Shown here one piece after another: positions 11,639 to 21,473 of a stretch of 59,431 nt of DNA. The stretch is taken from NCBI GenBank assembly GCA_019022495.1, contig JAFEKR010000101.1:1-59431 (forward strand), in the 5' to 3' direction. A program made the translations under genes and the position numbers. How positions within the stretch are numbered: the stretch's first letter is position 1; every line of letters begins with the position of its first letter. This DNA is from Epichloe hybrida. Its lineage: Eukaryota; Ascomycota; Sordariomycetes; Hypocreales; Clavicipitaceae. The notes under the pieces were generated by a model that ran no database searches, had not been told where the DNA came from, and worked only from the letters and a program-made list of their open reading frames with translations.

Positions 11639-13401
11639 CTAGTTTTGGGCAACTTCTGGAGCAAGCTCCTCCAAGGCTTTCGTCAAGCCTTCGACGGTCC
11701 CCGGCAACGTTTGCACATTCACCACAACGCGCAAGAAATGCCCGACATCTCCCGGGGCATAATCCACCATGAATCCTCTGCTGATGAGCTTTTCGACAAT
11801 CTTCTCTGTCCGGCCAGTGTTCACCGCTGCATCGTTCGACAAGTCGCCGTTGGGCGCGTAGTAGAAACACACTTGCAGACAGGGAGGTGGATCCGTTGAT
11901 ACCATGACAAAGTTGCCCGTCTGCTGGACCGACTTGTACAGGTGCGACGCCATGTCAAAGGCGTGGTCAATCTGCTTTTCGAACCCGTCGGCGCCGTAGT
12001 ACAGCCATGCCAGCGCGACTTTCAGGCTGTCTCCGCGACGGCCGCACTGCAAAGTGAGATCGGCCAAGTCCCAAGTCTCCTCGTTGGCGTTGGTATGGAA
12101 GAGATATCCCGCCGCAGTGCTGTTGGCCTCGTTGAATATGCTCATGTCCGGGCCGAGTAAGAAGGAGCAGGTTGTGGGAGCATTCATCATCTTGTGAGGG
12201 TTGATGGTGATGGTGTCGGCCAGATGGGATCCGTTCATCTTGGACTTGTGCTTGGCGGAAAGCACAACGGGTCCACCCCAGCTCGCGTCGATGTGCATCC
12301 AGATTCCGAATTCTTTGCAGATAGCTGAGATGTCTTCGAACGGGTCGTAGGATCCTCGAACTGTAGAACCAGCGGTCGTGTTGACATAGAGAGGTGTCTT
12401 TCCCTCGTCCTTGGCACGAACAATCTGTTCGCGAAGCGCATCTGCCCTCATGCTTCCGCCGTTGTCGACAGGCACCTTGCAGACGTTGGCGGAACCGATT
12501 CCGCAGATCATGGCGCTTTTCTCGACGGAATAGTGACCGTGAGCACTAGTGAATACAACAAAGTCGTGCTTGCCGTTGCCTTCCGTCTTGGTCTCTGGGT
12601 ATAGGGTGTTTCGAGCAACTACTAGAGAGGTGAGGTTGGAGGAGCTGCCGCCCTGGCAAGTTACACCACCGGCCCTTGGACCAACGAGGCCGAATTTGTT
12701 GGCGAGTGCGCGTGCGGTTGTCTTTTCGATGACGGTCAGCGCTGGCGAGACCTGATACACGTGCAACTGCTCGTCGTCTGATTAGCGAATGTTGTGGGAG
12801 CAAAATCATGACATCTCTGACAGGAAAACAATGGTTATGTGATCTGCGTACGTTGGTATTGAGAACCGACAGCACAATATCTGAGATGACGCCGACCTGA
12901 AGACGAGTCAATACTTGTTTTGCAAGTCAAGAGATGAGAGCCATCACGTCTTGATAAACGAACCGGGTTGTTGCTGGCGTAGAGCTTGTCCATGAAGCCC
13001 TGGTCCCAGGTGTTGACACTGTACTTGAGTACATTGGCGATGCCCTCCAAAAGTCCTTCTCGCCCTCGACCCTCGGTAGGTAAGAAGAAGTTGAGCTGCG
13101 TGGCAAGTTGTTCAGGCTTGATCATGTCTACGAGCACGTTATGGGAGTTTCCTGCGGCGTCAACTGGCAGACGGCCGGTTTGCCGGTGGGCGGCAGCATC
13201 GTCAGCTGCTTTGACGAACGGCACGATCAAATCACGCACGGACAACAAAAGCTTTTCCGAACAAGTCAGCTCACCATCATTTTGGTATTGAAGCAAGACT
13301 AAGATCAAAGACAAGCCACATACATCATTCAGTTCCTCGGCTCTGCGTAACGGAGGCACGGAACCATTAATCGCATGGCCATTGGTGGCAGAAACAGTCA
13401 T
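11639..13401 (-). CDS. PLP-dependent group II decarboxylase (glutamate / cysteine-sulfinate decarboxylase-like)
   Basis: Four exons on the - strand: 13401-13324, 13251-13164 onward to 12964, 12896-12852 and 12766-11639 (exon 2 is 13251-12964). The product is 512 aa, close to animal-type GAD/CSAD. Junctions read AEELND/LLLSVRDLIVPF, ASNNP/VGVISDIVL and LNTN/LHVYQVSPAL. The PLP-binding lysine is in TITINPHKMM, with HIDASWGG upstream (Asp contacting the pyridine nitrogen) and CQGGSSSNLTS for cofactor phosphate binding. Substrate is not certain: this family includes glutamate, cysteine-sulfinate and aspartate decarboxylases. No targeting signal is evident, so it is probably cytosolic. The introns are 72, 67 and 85 nt with good donor and acceptor sites. 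Confidence 0.9.
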
Positions 13402-15430
13402 TTTTTTTTTTTACCTTTTTCTTGGTCTTGCTGTAGGGTAGGAGGGGTGGGGGTAGGGTATGGTTGAGCGGGAAGAGAAGAAGAGATTGACGTGTGGGGT
13501 TCAAGGCGGCCTGATGGCTGAATGAAGTGGACTGTTGTGCTTGAGTCTAAGGAAAGTGGGATGTAACATGGAAAACAGAGGTCAGAAAGGACAGGAAACG
13601 AAAGAGGGAATGTCAAGGACGGATGGCGAGATTGAACCCGCAAAAAGTGGCGCTAAGTGTTTGTTGGCCAGGCACGCCTTTCAAACTGATGAATGCGCTT
13701 GTTGCAACTTGTTGCAAGTTGTTGCCATTGGGATGCGGAATATCGGATTGCCGGCCTATTCAAAGTCCATGAGAGAAAGCAAAGCACGCCGGACACGGCT
13801 CTGGGCAGAAACGGATCCGTACACGAGATGAAAAAGCACTTGGAGAACAACAGATCCACACTCCGTATGTATGTAGGCATGGTTTGCATGGTTTGCATGG
13901 TTATGCATGTGATTGCGAGCCCACGCCATTGGCGGGGCAGTTCCTATCGATAAGAGATGAGATGAGATGAGATCAGGCGGAGCAGAGCAAGATGACGAGA
14001 CGAAGACTGAGTCCTTGAACTACAAGCTACATACAAGCTGCGTGTCACGAGGCAGCAGCCTGTCTCACAAAAAAAAAAAAAAAAAAACCATCCGCACGAC
14101 ACTGGTCCAAACAGGATTTTCTGTCAATTCCCCCGGCTGTTGATGAGACAGCTTGCCCGCACAGACTATGTAGAGTCACTAGACCCAGGCCCCCCTTTTC
14201 TGCCACGGGGCGGAATGGAATAAATGGAATGCCTTTGCTTTTTACGCTGCTTTGACCTTTTTCTGGCGATTAGGCGCCTGTGGGTTGTGTCACAGTGTGT
14301 GGCGCGCGCGCTGACTCATCGGCCAACCCAACCTTGAAACATGGGCAACCCCTGGGAGCACCGAGGGATCCCGCTTGATCACTTGATACGGATCCGTATT
14401 AATCCGTACTGTGTTGCTACGTGCAGGGTGCAGGGCGACCGGGCCGTGACAACTTCGGTATCAATCAATCAGTCCGGCAAGTACGGAGTACGGGAAAAAC
14501 GGATGAGCATGGATTACATACTCTGGACGGGTTACGTCGCATTGAAAGCTCCTCCCCAACCGGCTGTTTTTACACTCGCTCCTCCTCTCCTCTCTCCCTT
14601 GACTTCTCACATCCCCCAGCCGGGCCTCGCCTTCTCCTCCTGCACCTTTCCCACCTTTTCCCATTCAGTGTGAAATTGTGAATTGCCTCTCGCCAGATCT
14701 CATTTTTTATCATTTAGCCTCCCTGCCCGTCGCGCCTGCAACGCAACGCAACGCAACGCAACGCAACGCAACGCAACGCAACCCACATCCCCATGCTACC
14801 CATGCTGCCCATGCTGCCCATGCTGCCCATGCTACCCAGCCACAAGAAGAAAATCATCATCTATTAGCTGGCGACTTGACCATCCGTTTGGACGCCACGC
14901 TTTTTGCGACCCTGCATCGGACTTGCTGTCGATTGTATACTCCGCCTCGCACGGCATACAATAACATACACCCGGGGACGGTTAACGCTTCGCAAGCGTC
15001 ATCGCAAGCGTCATCATCATAGCGTAAGCGGCGTAGCGAGTCTTTGGTTTCCTGTGTCGCGATTTATTACGCTTAAGAGCTTACCGAGTACTTGTCTCGT
15101 GTGTCCTTATCCCTTGCATCATTTTTCTTATTCTCTTACCGCTGCCTCAAGGTCCCCCCTTCATCAAGTTACAGCAGCCTACACCAGGTATTTGCGCTCC
15201 ATTGTGCAGCAAATACACTTTTTGTCCTATCTAGACAGAGACGAACTACACAATCAAGATCGAGGTGGTCATTTTTAGCTAGCCTTTGCCCTCCGCGCGG
15301 CCCTGCGACGACGCCGGAGGCTGGAAACTTTGGGCAGATCGATTCGCGCATATTACTTGGTCTCCGCACAACAACCACGAAAGAACTAAGCCCAGGCCGT
15401 TTCTTAGCGGTGTCTCTGCGAACTCTCGCC
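13402..15430. other. Divergent promoter region between decarboxylase (-) and Ras gene (+)
   Basis: No gene is supported here. The region contains a poly(A) tract (about 14070-14087), the palindrome ATACGGATCCGTAT (14387-14400), a TACGGAGTA motif (14482-14490), and two tandem repeats in the probable 5' UTR of the Ras gene. Confidence 0.55.
14737..14837. repeat. Tandem repeats (GCAAC)n then 9-bp (ATGCTGCCC)n
   Basis: About nine GCAAC units (14737-14782) are followed 10 bp later by five 9-bp units of the form ATGCTGCCC/ATGCTACCC (14792-14837). They lie about 600 bp upstream of the Ras-like start codon. The ATGs inside the 9-bp units could act as upstream starts if transcribed. Confidence 0.8.
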
Positions 15431-16237
15431 ATGTCTTCTCAGCTGGAGCAAAGACCAGCTGTGCCCATCTCCATCACCATCTGTGGTGACGGCGGTTGCG
15501 GAAAGTCGTCCATTACCCTGCGCCTGGTCCGTTCGCAATGGACGTCCGAGTATGACCCCACGATCGAAGACTCTTACAGCGTCACTCGTCGCATTGACGG
15601 AACAACATACCATCTTTCTCTGACAGACACGGCTGGCCAGGAAGAGTACCGGGGCATGTGGGCGTCCTCGAACCTCGGCGCCGATGCTTTCCTCATGGTA
15701 TACGACATCACGTCGCGCGACTCGCTCGAGGCCCTGCAATACTTTGACGATCTCATCGACATGGAGGCCGAAACTCGCCTGGACAATGCGGAACGCGCGC
15801 GCAAAGCAGGTGTCAACCCAGGCCATGCCAACACCGGCAGTGGGAGTGCATCAAGAACAGTTCCTCCTGTCAAGATTGTAGCCGGAAACAAGTGCGATCT
15901 CCAAGAGAGCAGGCATGTCCCCGCCGCCATGGGCCTCGACTGGGCGCGCAAACGAGGATGCGGCTTCATGGAGACGAGTGCCCGGTTGGAAGTCAACATC
16001 GAGGAGACGTTTGCCCTCATTGTCCGCCGTGTGCAGGAGAGACGACGGCTTGCCGAGATGGGCGTACTGGACAACACGGAGATGAACGCGCGGGGCATGA
16101 CCAAGCCGCTCACGCCTCTCCCGACCGATAGCGAAAGTGAAAAGAGAGCGCCGGGCCTAAGGGGTCCGAATTCGAATGGCGAAACACGCGTTGGTCGTGG
16201 CCAAGGCGGGTTCTGGAAGAAGCTGCGGTGCTGGTAA
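15431..16237 (+). CDS. Ras-family small GTPase lacking a CaaX box
   Basis: Ras-type GTP/GDP switch protein of 268 aa, one exon. The ATG at 15431 places the P-loop at the usual depth. G1 is GDGGCGKS (residues 19-26), switch I is YDPTIEDSY (41-49), G3 is DTAGQEEY (66-73, with the Gln61-equivalent), G4 is NKCD and G5 is ETSA. The effector loop is Ras-like rather than Rho- or Rab-like. There are two oddities. About 30 Gly/Ser/Ala-rich residues are inserted between the YDITSRDSLEAL helix and the G4 strand. The C-terminus ends WKKLRCW, so no cysteine sits four from the end and ordinary farnesylation is not predicted. It may be one of the divergent extra Ras proteins of filamentous fungi; I cannot assign the paralogue. 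Confidence 0.9.
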   Translation: MSSQLEQRPAVPISITICGDGGCGKSSITLRLVRSQWTSEYDPTIEDSYSVTRRIDGTTYHLSLTDTAGQEEYRGMWASSNLGADAFLMVYDITSRDSLEALQYFDDLIDMEAETRLDNAERARKAGVNPGHANTGSGSASRTVPPVKIVAGNKCDLQESRHVPAAMGLDWARKRGCGFMETSARLEVNIEETFALIVRRVQERRRLAEMGVLDNTEMNARGMTKPLTPLPTDSESEKRAPGLRGPNSNGETRVGRGQGGFWKKLRCW

Positions 16238-17184
16238 AGGACTGGCTCCGCCTGCTTCCTCCCCCAACGAACCAAACCAAGCCAAAAAAAAAAAAAAAAA
16301 AAAGGCTAATATGAGATATGTCAAGTGTGGAGCGCTGCTCGCCCATGTTGTTTTTTCTCACTTCCATTCTGGGCATATATGCCACGTTGGTCACATTTCC
16401 GTCTTTTCCCATCTACTCCGGACATTTTCAAAACCCTTTGTAGTGTCCATTTTTGATATTTCGGGTCGGCGGGCTTCCACCTATGTGGATATATACCATA
16501 TTGCTGGGGCGTCGGGGGGTTTGAAGAAAAGAACCAAGTTTTCACGGGCGGATATTTTCGTTGAGTTTCGATATCATGGTGCGAATATTGGATCAAGTTG
16601 TTTGGTTTCTGGTTCAGGGACGGTTCGGTTCGGCTTTGGTTCAAAAGAGCGGACATGGCGCGGAATTGGGGGTTTAGGTTTTGAGCTGAGCCTCCAAGAC
16701 CCTTGGTTCTTATGAGCTCAATATGAGTGATGAATGCATGGTGAAGAGTGTATCTTCTTTTGAATAGGATTCGAAGATGGTTGGTTTAATCTGCCTCAGG
16801 GACGGAATTCGCTGAAGAGGCTTCGAACTTGTAGAGAGCACGGTTCCTTTGCAGTCGGTCGTGGTCAGGCAGAACCAAGTACGAGTTGTCATGTCATGAG
16901 AGTTTCAGCAGGCTTTTGTTATTTGGCATGGAATGTGCCATATAATTGAAGCTGTCGTCGTGAACCGAGCACTTGGATATTGTGATCCCGATCCGACGTG
17001 GGCACCAGTTTTAATTATATCTAGACACCCGGAGTAGCGACAAAGCCAAAGTAATTTGAATGAACAAACGAATAGATGGAATAAATCAATACACAGAATA
17101 GATAATGAATCTTTGCACAGACGCCAATATCGCCGCCAGTTCCATCAGACGCGGTGGTGGTGGCCTTGATAATGACAGGAGACA
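16238..17184. other. Intergenic region between convergent genes
   Basis: Probable 3' UTRs of the Ras-like gene and the AMMECR1 gene, with an A tract at about 16284-16302. No coding region is supported. Confidence 0.5.
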
Positions 17185-17979
17185 TTACTGCGCCGTCGCC
17201 AGCCACTCCCTCCACTTCTTGAACTCTGGATAATCCAGGCTTGCCTTGCGGCCCTGGTACCGCGTGATCTTCAAGTCGAGCGCCTTCCAGCCGGAGCGGC
17301 CGCCCGCCCAGCCCGCCTTGCGGACCAAGCTGTACAGCGCCTCGTCCTTGGTCCAGCCCTGCTCGGCGGCCACGTCGGGGAGATAGGTGGCCCCGTAGCG
17401 GCGGCCGGCATCGGAAAAGGAGAGCCTGATGCCGTGGGTGCCGATGTCCCAGTCGTACGCGTCGTCGGCGTCCTCGAAATCCGTCAGGAGCGTGACGGCA
17501 GCTTGCAGCCGGGGCAGGTCCCTCTTGGTGACGGGGGGGAAGCGCGTGTCGTGCAGGGCGGAGATGGTGGCGTACTCGGGGAGACCCGTGGACAGAGGCT
17601 GGGCCTCGAAGGTGCCGATGCAGCCGCGGAGGGAGACGTCGCTGCCGCTGCCGCCGCCGGGGGAGAGGGTGTTCCACGTCACGAAGAGGGGCGCGGATGT
17701 TACTGTGCCGAGCGAGAGGGACGAGATGGATGTCGCGGGGGTGGAGGCGGTGGTGGACGACGGCGACGATGATGATGATGACGATGACGACGAGTCGGTT
17801 GCGTCGGCGGCGAGGCGACGCAGTGCTGGGGGTTGGGGAGCTTTGCTGGCCGGGGAGGAGAGGGAGCTCGTGTAGAGGGCGTAGGACGACTCGATCTCGC
17901 CGAGGGAGAGCGGTTTGCGGCTCTCGAGGTGGGCGTCGAGGGCCTCGAAGCAGGTGAGGCAGTGGGCGGCGGTAGCCAT
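17185..17979 (-). CDS. AMMECR1-domain protein
   Basis: Single exon, 264 aa. The AMMECR1 domain is conserved from archaea to humans; its molecular role is not settled. The diagnostic LRGCIGTF motif is present (about residue 117), followed by YATISALHDTRFPPV and a C-terminal ATYLPDVAAEQGWTKDEAL segment, all typical. The N-terminus (MATAAHCLTCFEAL) carries the helix that normally precedes the domain. A Ser-rich tract near residues 62-75, encoded by GAT/GAC-type trinucleotides on the + strand, is inserted before the core; such runs are common low-complexity insertions in fungi. The frame is intact. Confidence 0.9.
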   Translation of the reverse strand: MATAAHCLTCFEALDAHLESRKPLSLGEIESSYALYTSSLSSPASKAPQPPALRRLAADATDSSSSSSSSSSPSSTTASTPATSISSLSLGTVTSAPLFVTWNTLSPGGGSGSDVSLRGCIGTFEAQPLSTGLPEYATISALHDTRFPPVTKRDLPRLQAAVTLLTDFEDADDAYDWDIGTHGIRLSFSDAGRRYGATYLPDVAAEQGWTKDEALYSLVRKAGWAGGRSGWKALDLKITRYQGRKASLDYPEFKKWREWLATAQ

Positions 17980-19464
17980 GGCTGGCTGCGGATGGAAAGG
18001 CGTGGATCAGCACACGGGGTTGTTCGTGTTGAGCTTGTGAACGTCGTCGGGAGGTGGACGAGGTCATGTAGATTGTCATTTCTTGACTTCTTAACAACAC
18101 TGACCCCACATTTTCACGCCACATTACCACATGCATCTACTCCGTACACATGACACATGCAAACCTACATAGCAAACCCAAACCCCGCCATGATGACCAG
18201 CGGCACGCACGTATGTAGGTCCAGCTTTTAGACGCCGAAATATGGATGAATTCGTCTGATTCAGTACCGAGGGGCCTCGAGCCTCCTAATGATGTGTAAA
18301 CTTGATGACTTCGTGACCGATTTATGGAAGAAGAAACATAAGAGGGCCAACGTCCTTGGCTGTACGAAGGACACGTGATACATGCCCTCTTTGTGACATC
18401 TGCGATACCTTGGTCCAAGCTTCCCTTTTTTTTTCCCTTTAATGACGACAAGCAGGTCCAAGCTTCCCTCTTTTTTCATTTGATGTCGACAAGCAAAAGT
18501 CTGCCCAGATCCTCTCATGTCCAGAATGCTCACAAATATCAGTCCGTCCCAATGAACCTCATGGAACATGATCCCAGCGATACGGACTTACGCCATCATT
18601 TGCGCTTGTTTATACACCCTGCAACGCTTGACTGCACTGTTGTGCATACACATCGTCAGCTGCCTCCCAACAAGTCTCACCCAAATGGGTGCAGACAGTC
18701 TCAAAAGCTCCGGCGACATTACGAGAGGCCCGCCCCACGGTTGATACCTCCATCTTATTTATTTATAGACTTGACGCTAGCCAGCCGTTCCGCCCCTGTT
18801 TAGTGTCGCTTGCAACATGAGTCACCTCCGGATGGGATGTCGCCTTCGTACATACCTTCGCGTGAAAGGGCGAACTTCGGCTCCTTCTCCCTAGTAGTAG
18901 TCGTAGTAGTCTCGCCAACGACACCAACTCTTTCGTCTTCCCGCCGTCAAAGCCATCGTCTGATACTTGCTTCGCTGCGACAAATCCCTGTTCATGGCAC
19001 GATGCCGTCTTTCTCGTCACATCAAAGCCCACTCGTGTCTCGTCTGATCGTCTCAACCTCGTCCCTGAAGCACGCCTACGTTTCATCGCGTTTGGGCCTT
19101 GGTCTGGATTTTCCTCAAGCCCAAGAAAGCTGTAGGGACCCGGATTCCATGATCCCAAGTTGACTCCGTCGTCCCTTTTCCCGTGCACTGTCCGTCTCAC
19201 TCCCCTGCTTGTCCAATTGTCCCATGTAGCAGGTCATTCATGGGCAGAATTGGCTTGTTGCAAGATTGCAAATAAATACATGGGCTGCCGCTCATTGGGC
19301 ATTCCCCTGGCCTTTCTCGTCCAGCACATATATCTCGGTCCATCCCGCGCCACTCCGTGTTCCCAATCAAATCGTCGGCTTATTCTCTAAATCACGTTCC
19401 ATACATCTTCCGTATTCTACCAATCTTTCCCCAAAGCTCTGTTAAACAATACCACTACTCCACC
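17980..19464. other. Divergent intergenic region, no gene supported
   Basis: I see no convincing gene. A TACGGAGTA motif (reverse) lies at 18138-18146. There is an imperfect direct repeat around 18411-18490, where CCAAGCTTCCCT, a pyrimidine tract and GACGACAAGCA/GTCGACAAGCA occur twice. A TATA-like ACATATATC at 19326-19334 could serve the small secreted-protein gene. Confidence 0.5.
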
Positions 19465-19739
19465 ATGAAGTTCGTCGCGATCACCCTCTTGGCCGTAGCC
19501 ACTGCCGTCATGGCCGCTTCCCAGAGTACGTTCCCCATCCCGAGTAACCACGGCAACGAAAAAGGAAGGAGGGGGGACATCATGGCTGACAGTAGACAGA
19601 CGAAAAAGACGACCTATTTATCCGCCAAGAAGTCGTGGTCGACACTCAGCTCCCTTCCATGACCGACAAGCAGGGCAACGTCGTCCCCTTCAACGTCAAT
19701 GGCGTGAATATGGACGACACGGACGCTGACGTCGAGTAA
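19465..19739 (+). CDS. Small secreted protein, 66 aa, one intron
   Basis: Too short and interrupted to show as a single open frame. Exon 1 is 19465-19525 and exon 2 is 19600-19739. The 74-nt intron starts GTACGT, has GCTGAC as branch site and ends GACAG. The start is in a CACCATGAAG context. Residues 1-18 (MKFVAITLLAVATAVMAA) are a textbook signal peptide. The mature part is about 48 residues, acidic, without cysteine, containing DLFIRQEVVVDTQLPSM and ending DDTDADVE. Because the coding frame is kept across a good intron and the signal is strong, I believe it is a real gene. The function is unknown; a secreted effector or wall-associated peptide is possible. Confidence 0.75.
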
Positions 19740-21473
19740 CGTGCCAACAGCGAGTTATGATGGTAGATGTGGGAAAAAAACAAAACAACCTTTTTTTCCC
19801 CCACTTATTGGCCTCATATTCGTTTGCTTCAAGGAAGGTGGTTCAATTTATGGCATGGCATGGCGTTACAAGACTTGGCAGGTTCATTAGTCGGACGGAC
19901 CATGCAGCGACAGCATACGATTGTTTGTGCGAGAAAATGAAAATGAAAAAAAAAAAAAAATCTAAAGAAAGGAACGAGAAAAGATGATGAAGCAGTTGTT
20001 TGCACTCAATCTGCCTTTGCCGAATGTGCAGCTCCTCGCCGTTCAATAGCCACCCCATCGCGCTTGACACGGTCCATGGGACTATTTCCGGAATAGATCC
20101 GGCTCCACCTCCCAGCCACAAACCCTGAATAAAAGTCCCTCCGTGACATGGCCAGTCCGTTTATTAGACGACGGGACGACAATTTCTAGACAATTCTCGT
20201 TCTCTTCAAACCCTGACCGTCCGGTAGCTTCTGTTTCTCTGCCCCCCCCCCGTAGAACTGTATTTTTCCATAAACACCTTCTACTTCCTCACGATGCCAT
20301 CTAGTCGTTTGTACCGGCGCAAGGAAGCGGATACAACGCAGGTTTCCACGCGGAGAAAAAAAAAAAAAAGGTTTAGCAACGAGGCTTTGCTCCGCGGGCG
20401 GCAGTCACAGGACGAAGGAAAAAAAAAAAAAAAAAGAAGAGCTGAGGAATGACCGATGATGCATCCGCTGAGAGGAGGGGAGGGGGGGGGGGGGCAGCTC
20501 GTTGAAGCAACCTCTTTCTCACACTTCCCGACCTTGGCTCATTCAAAGCCAACATTTCCCTTCCATCCGAGAAGAACGCTGAGAAAAAAAAAAAAAATTC
20601 GTCGAATACACATGTGACCGAAGCATTGACGCCATGAAATGGCTCTTCGCGCACGTCGTCAAAGCTGGCTTGTGCTTCGCCCATTTGCATCCCCGACACC
20701 GTCGTGTATGCTCGTCGTAAAGAAACACCAGTCCCTTGTCGGTCTGGCTCCCCCCCCCACGGCCTAGACTTCTCTTCATGCCGCAAGCCAAGTTTTTTTT
20801 TTGTTTCCCCCCTAATATGGTGTTGCGCGGTTTGCGGTGTCACGGCAAATTGCCCTGGCTATTCGCACCATGGGTACGTATCGGAGACTCTCCCGTACGT
20901 GACTCCGCCCCGTGAGCGTCAAAAGGCTATGGATTGATTCAACCGAGGCGACGGACGGGCTTGCGCGCCATACAGCGAACACCTGGCTCCTACAGCCACG
21001 AGCGAGATACCCAGTTTGACGAGTACCGCGCTCGCAGGAACTCGGTCAACAGCTCCAGGCCGGATCGGAACGCTTTCCGAGAAAACGATTCCCCACATTG
21101 CGACTTGCTTCTTGGAGTTGGGAGCTTGATTGATGGATTGGTTGCCCCCCCTAGCTTTTTTTTTTTTTTTTTTGCTTTCCCTCCTGCACTGGTGGCTGAG
21201 ATTAACGTGCTAGACGATGGAAATACACTGTAACGAATCAAATCGTTTGATACTGGGTCAAACTTTTGGGGATTGATCGTAGTTATCTTCACATAAAAAC
21301 ATGAATAACGCGTGCATTACACGCCTGTGCCAGAACGCGCTCATAAGACAGATCCAGCGGCCCAGCGCAAGTCCAGTGTGACCTGAACCCAGACGGCTGT
21401 TCGTGAGAGCCAGTTCGAAAATCGGTACGACAAGCTGTGCTTATGTAGCCAGTCATACATGTATATTACACGG
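19740..21473. other. Gene-free region with A/T homopolymers
   Basis: Contains poly(A) runs (about 19948-19961, 20356-20369, 20418-20435, 20584-20597) and a poly(T) run (about 21157-21173). The nearby frames are low-complexity translations of these tracts. No gene is supported. Confidence 0.5.

Noticed and set aside
15574..16275. A 233-codon open frame on - opposite the Ras-like gene
   Set aside because: Antisense shadow; the + strand frame has all five G motifs.
17021..18136. A 371-codon open frame on - overlapping AMMECR1
   Set aside because: It is an Arg/Pro/His-rich frame shadow of the AMMECR1 gene, caused by high third-position GC.
18763..19200. A 145-codon open frame on - near the secreted-protein gene
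   Set aside because: Basic, featureless translation with no splice context or recognised motif; likely chance.
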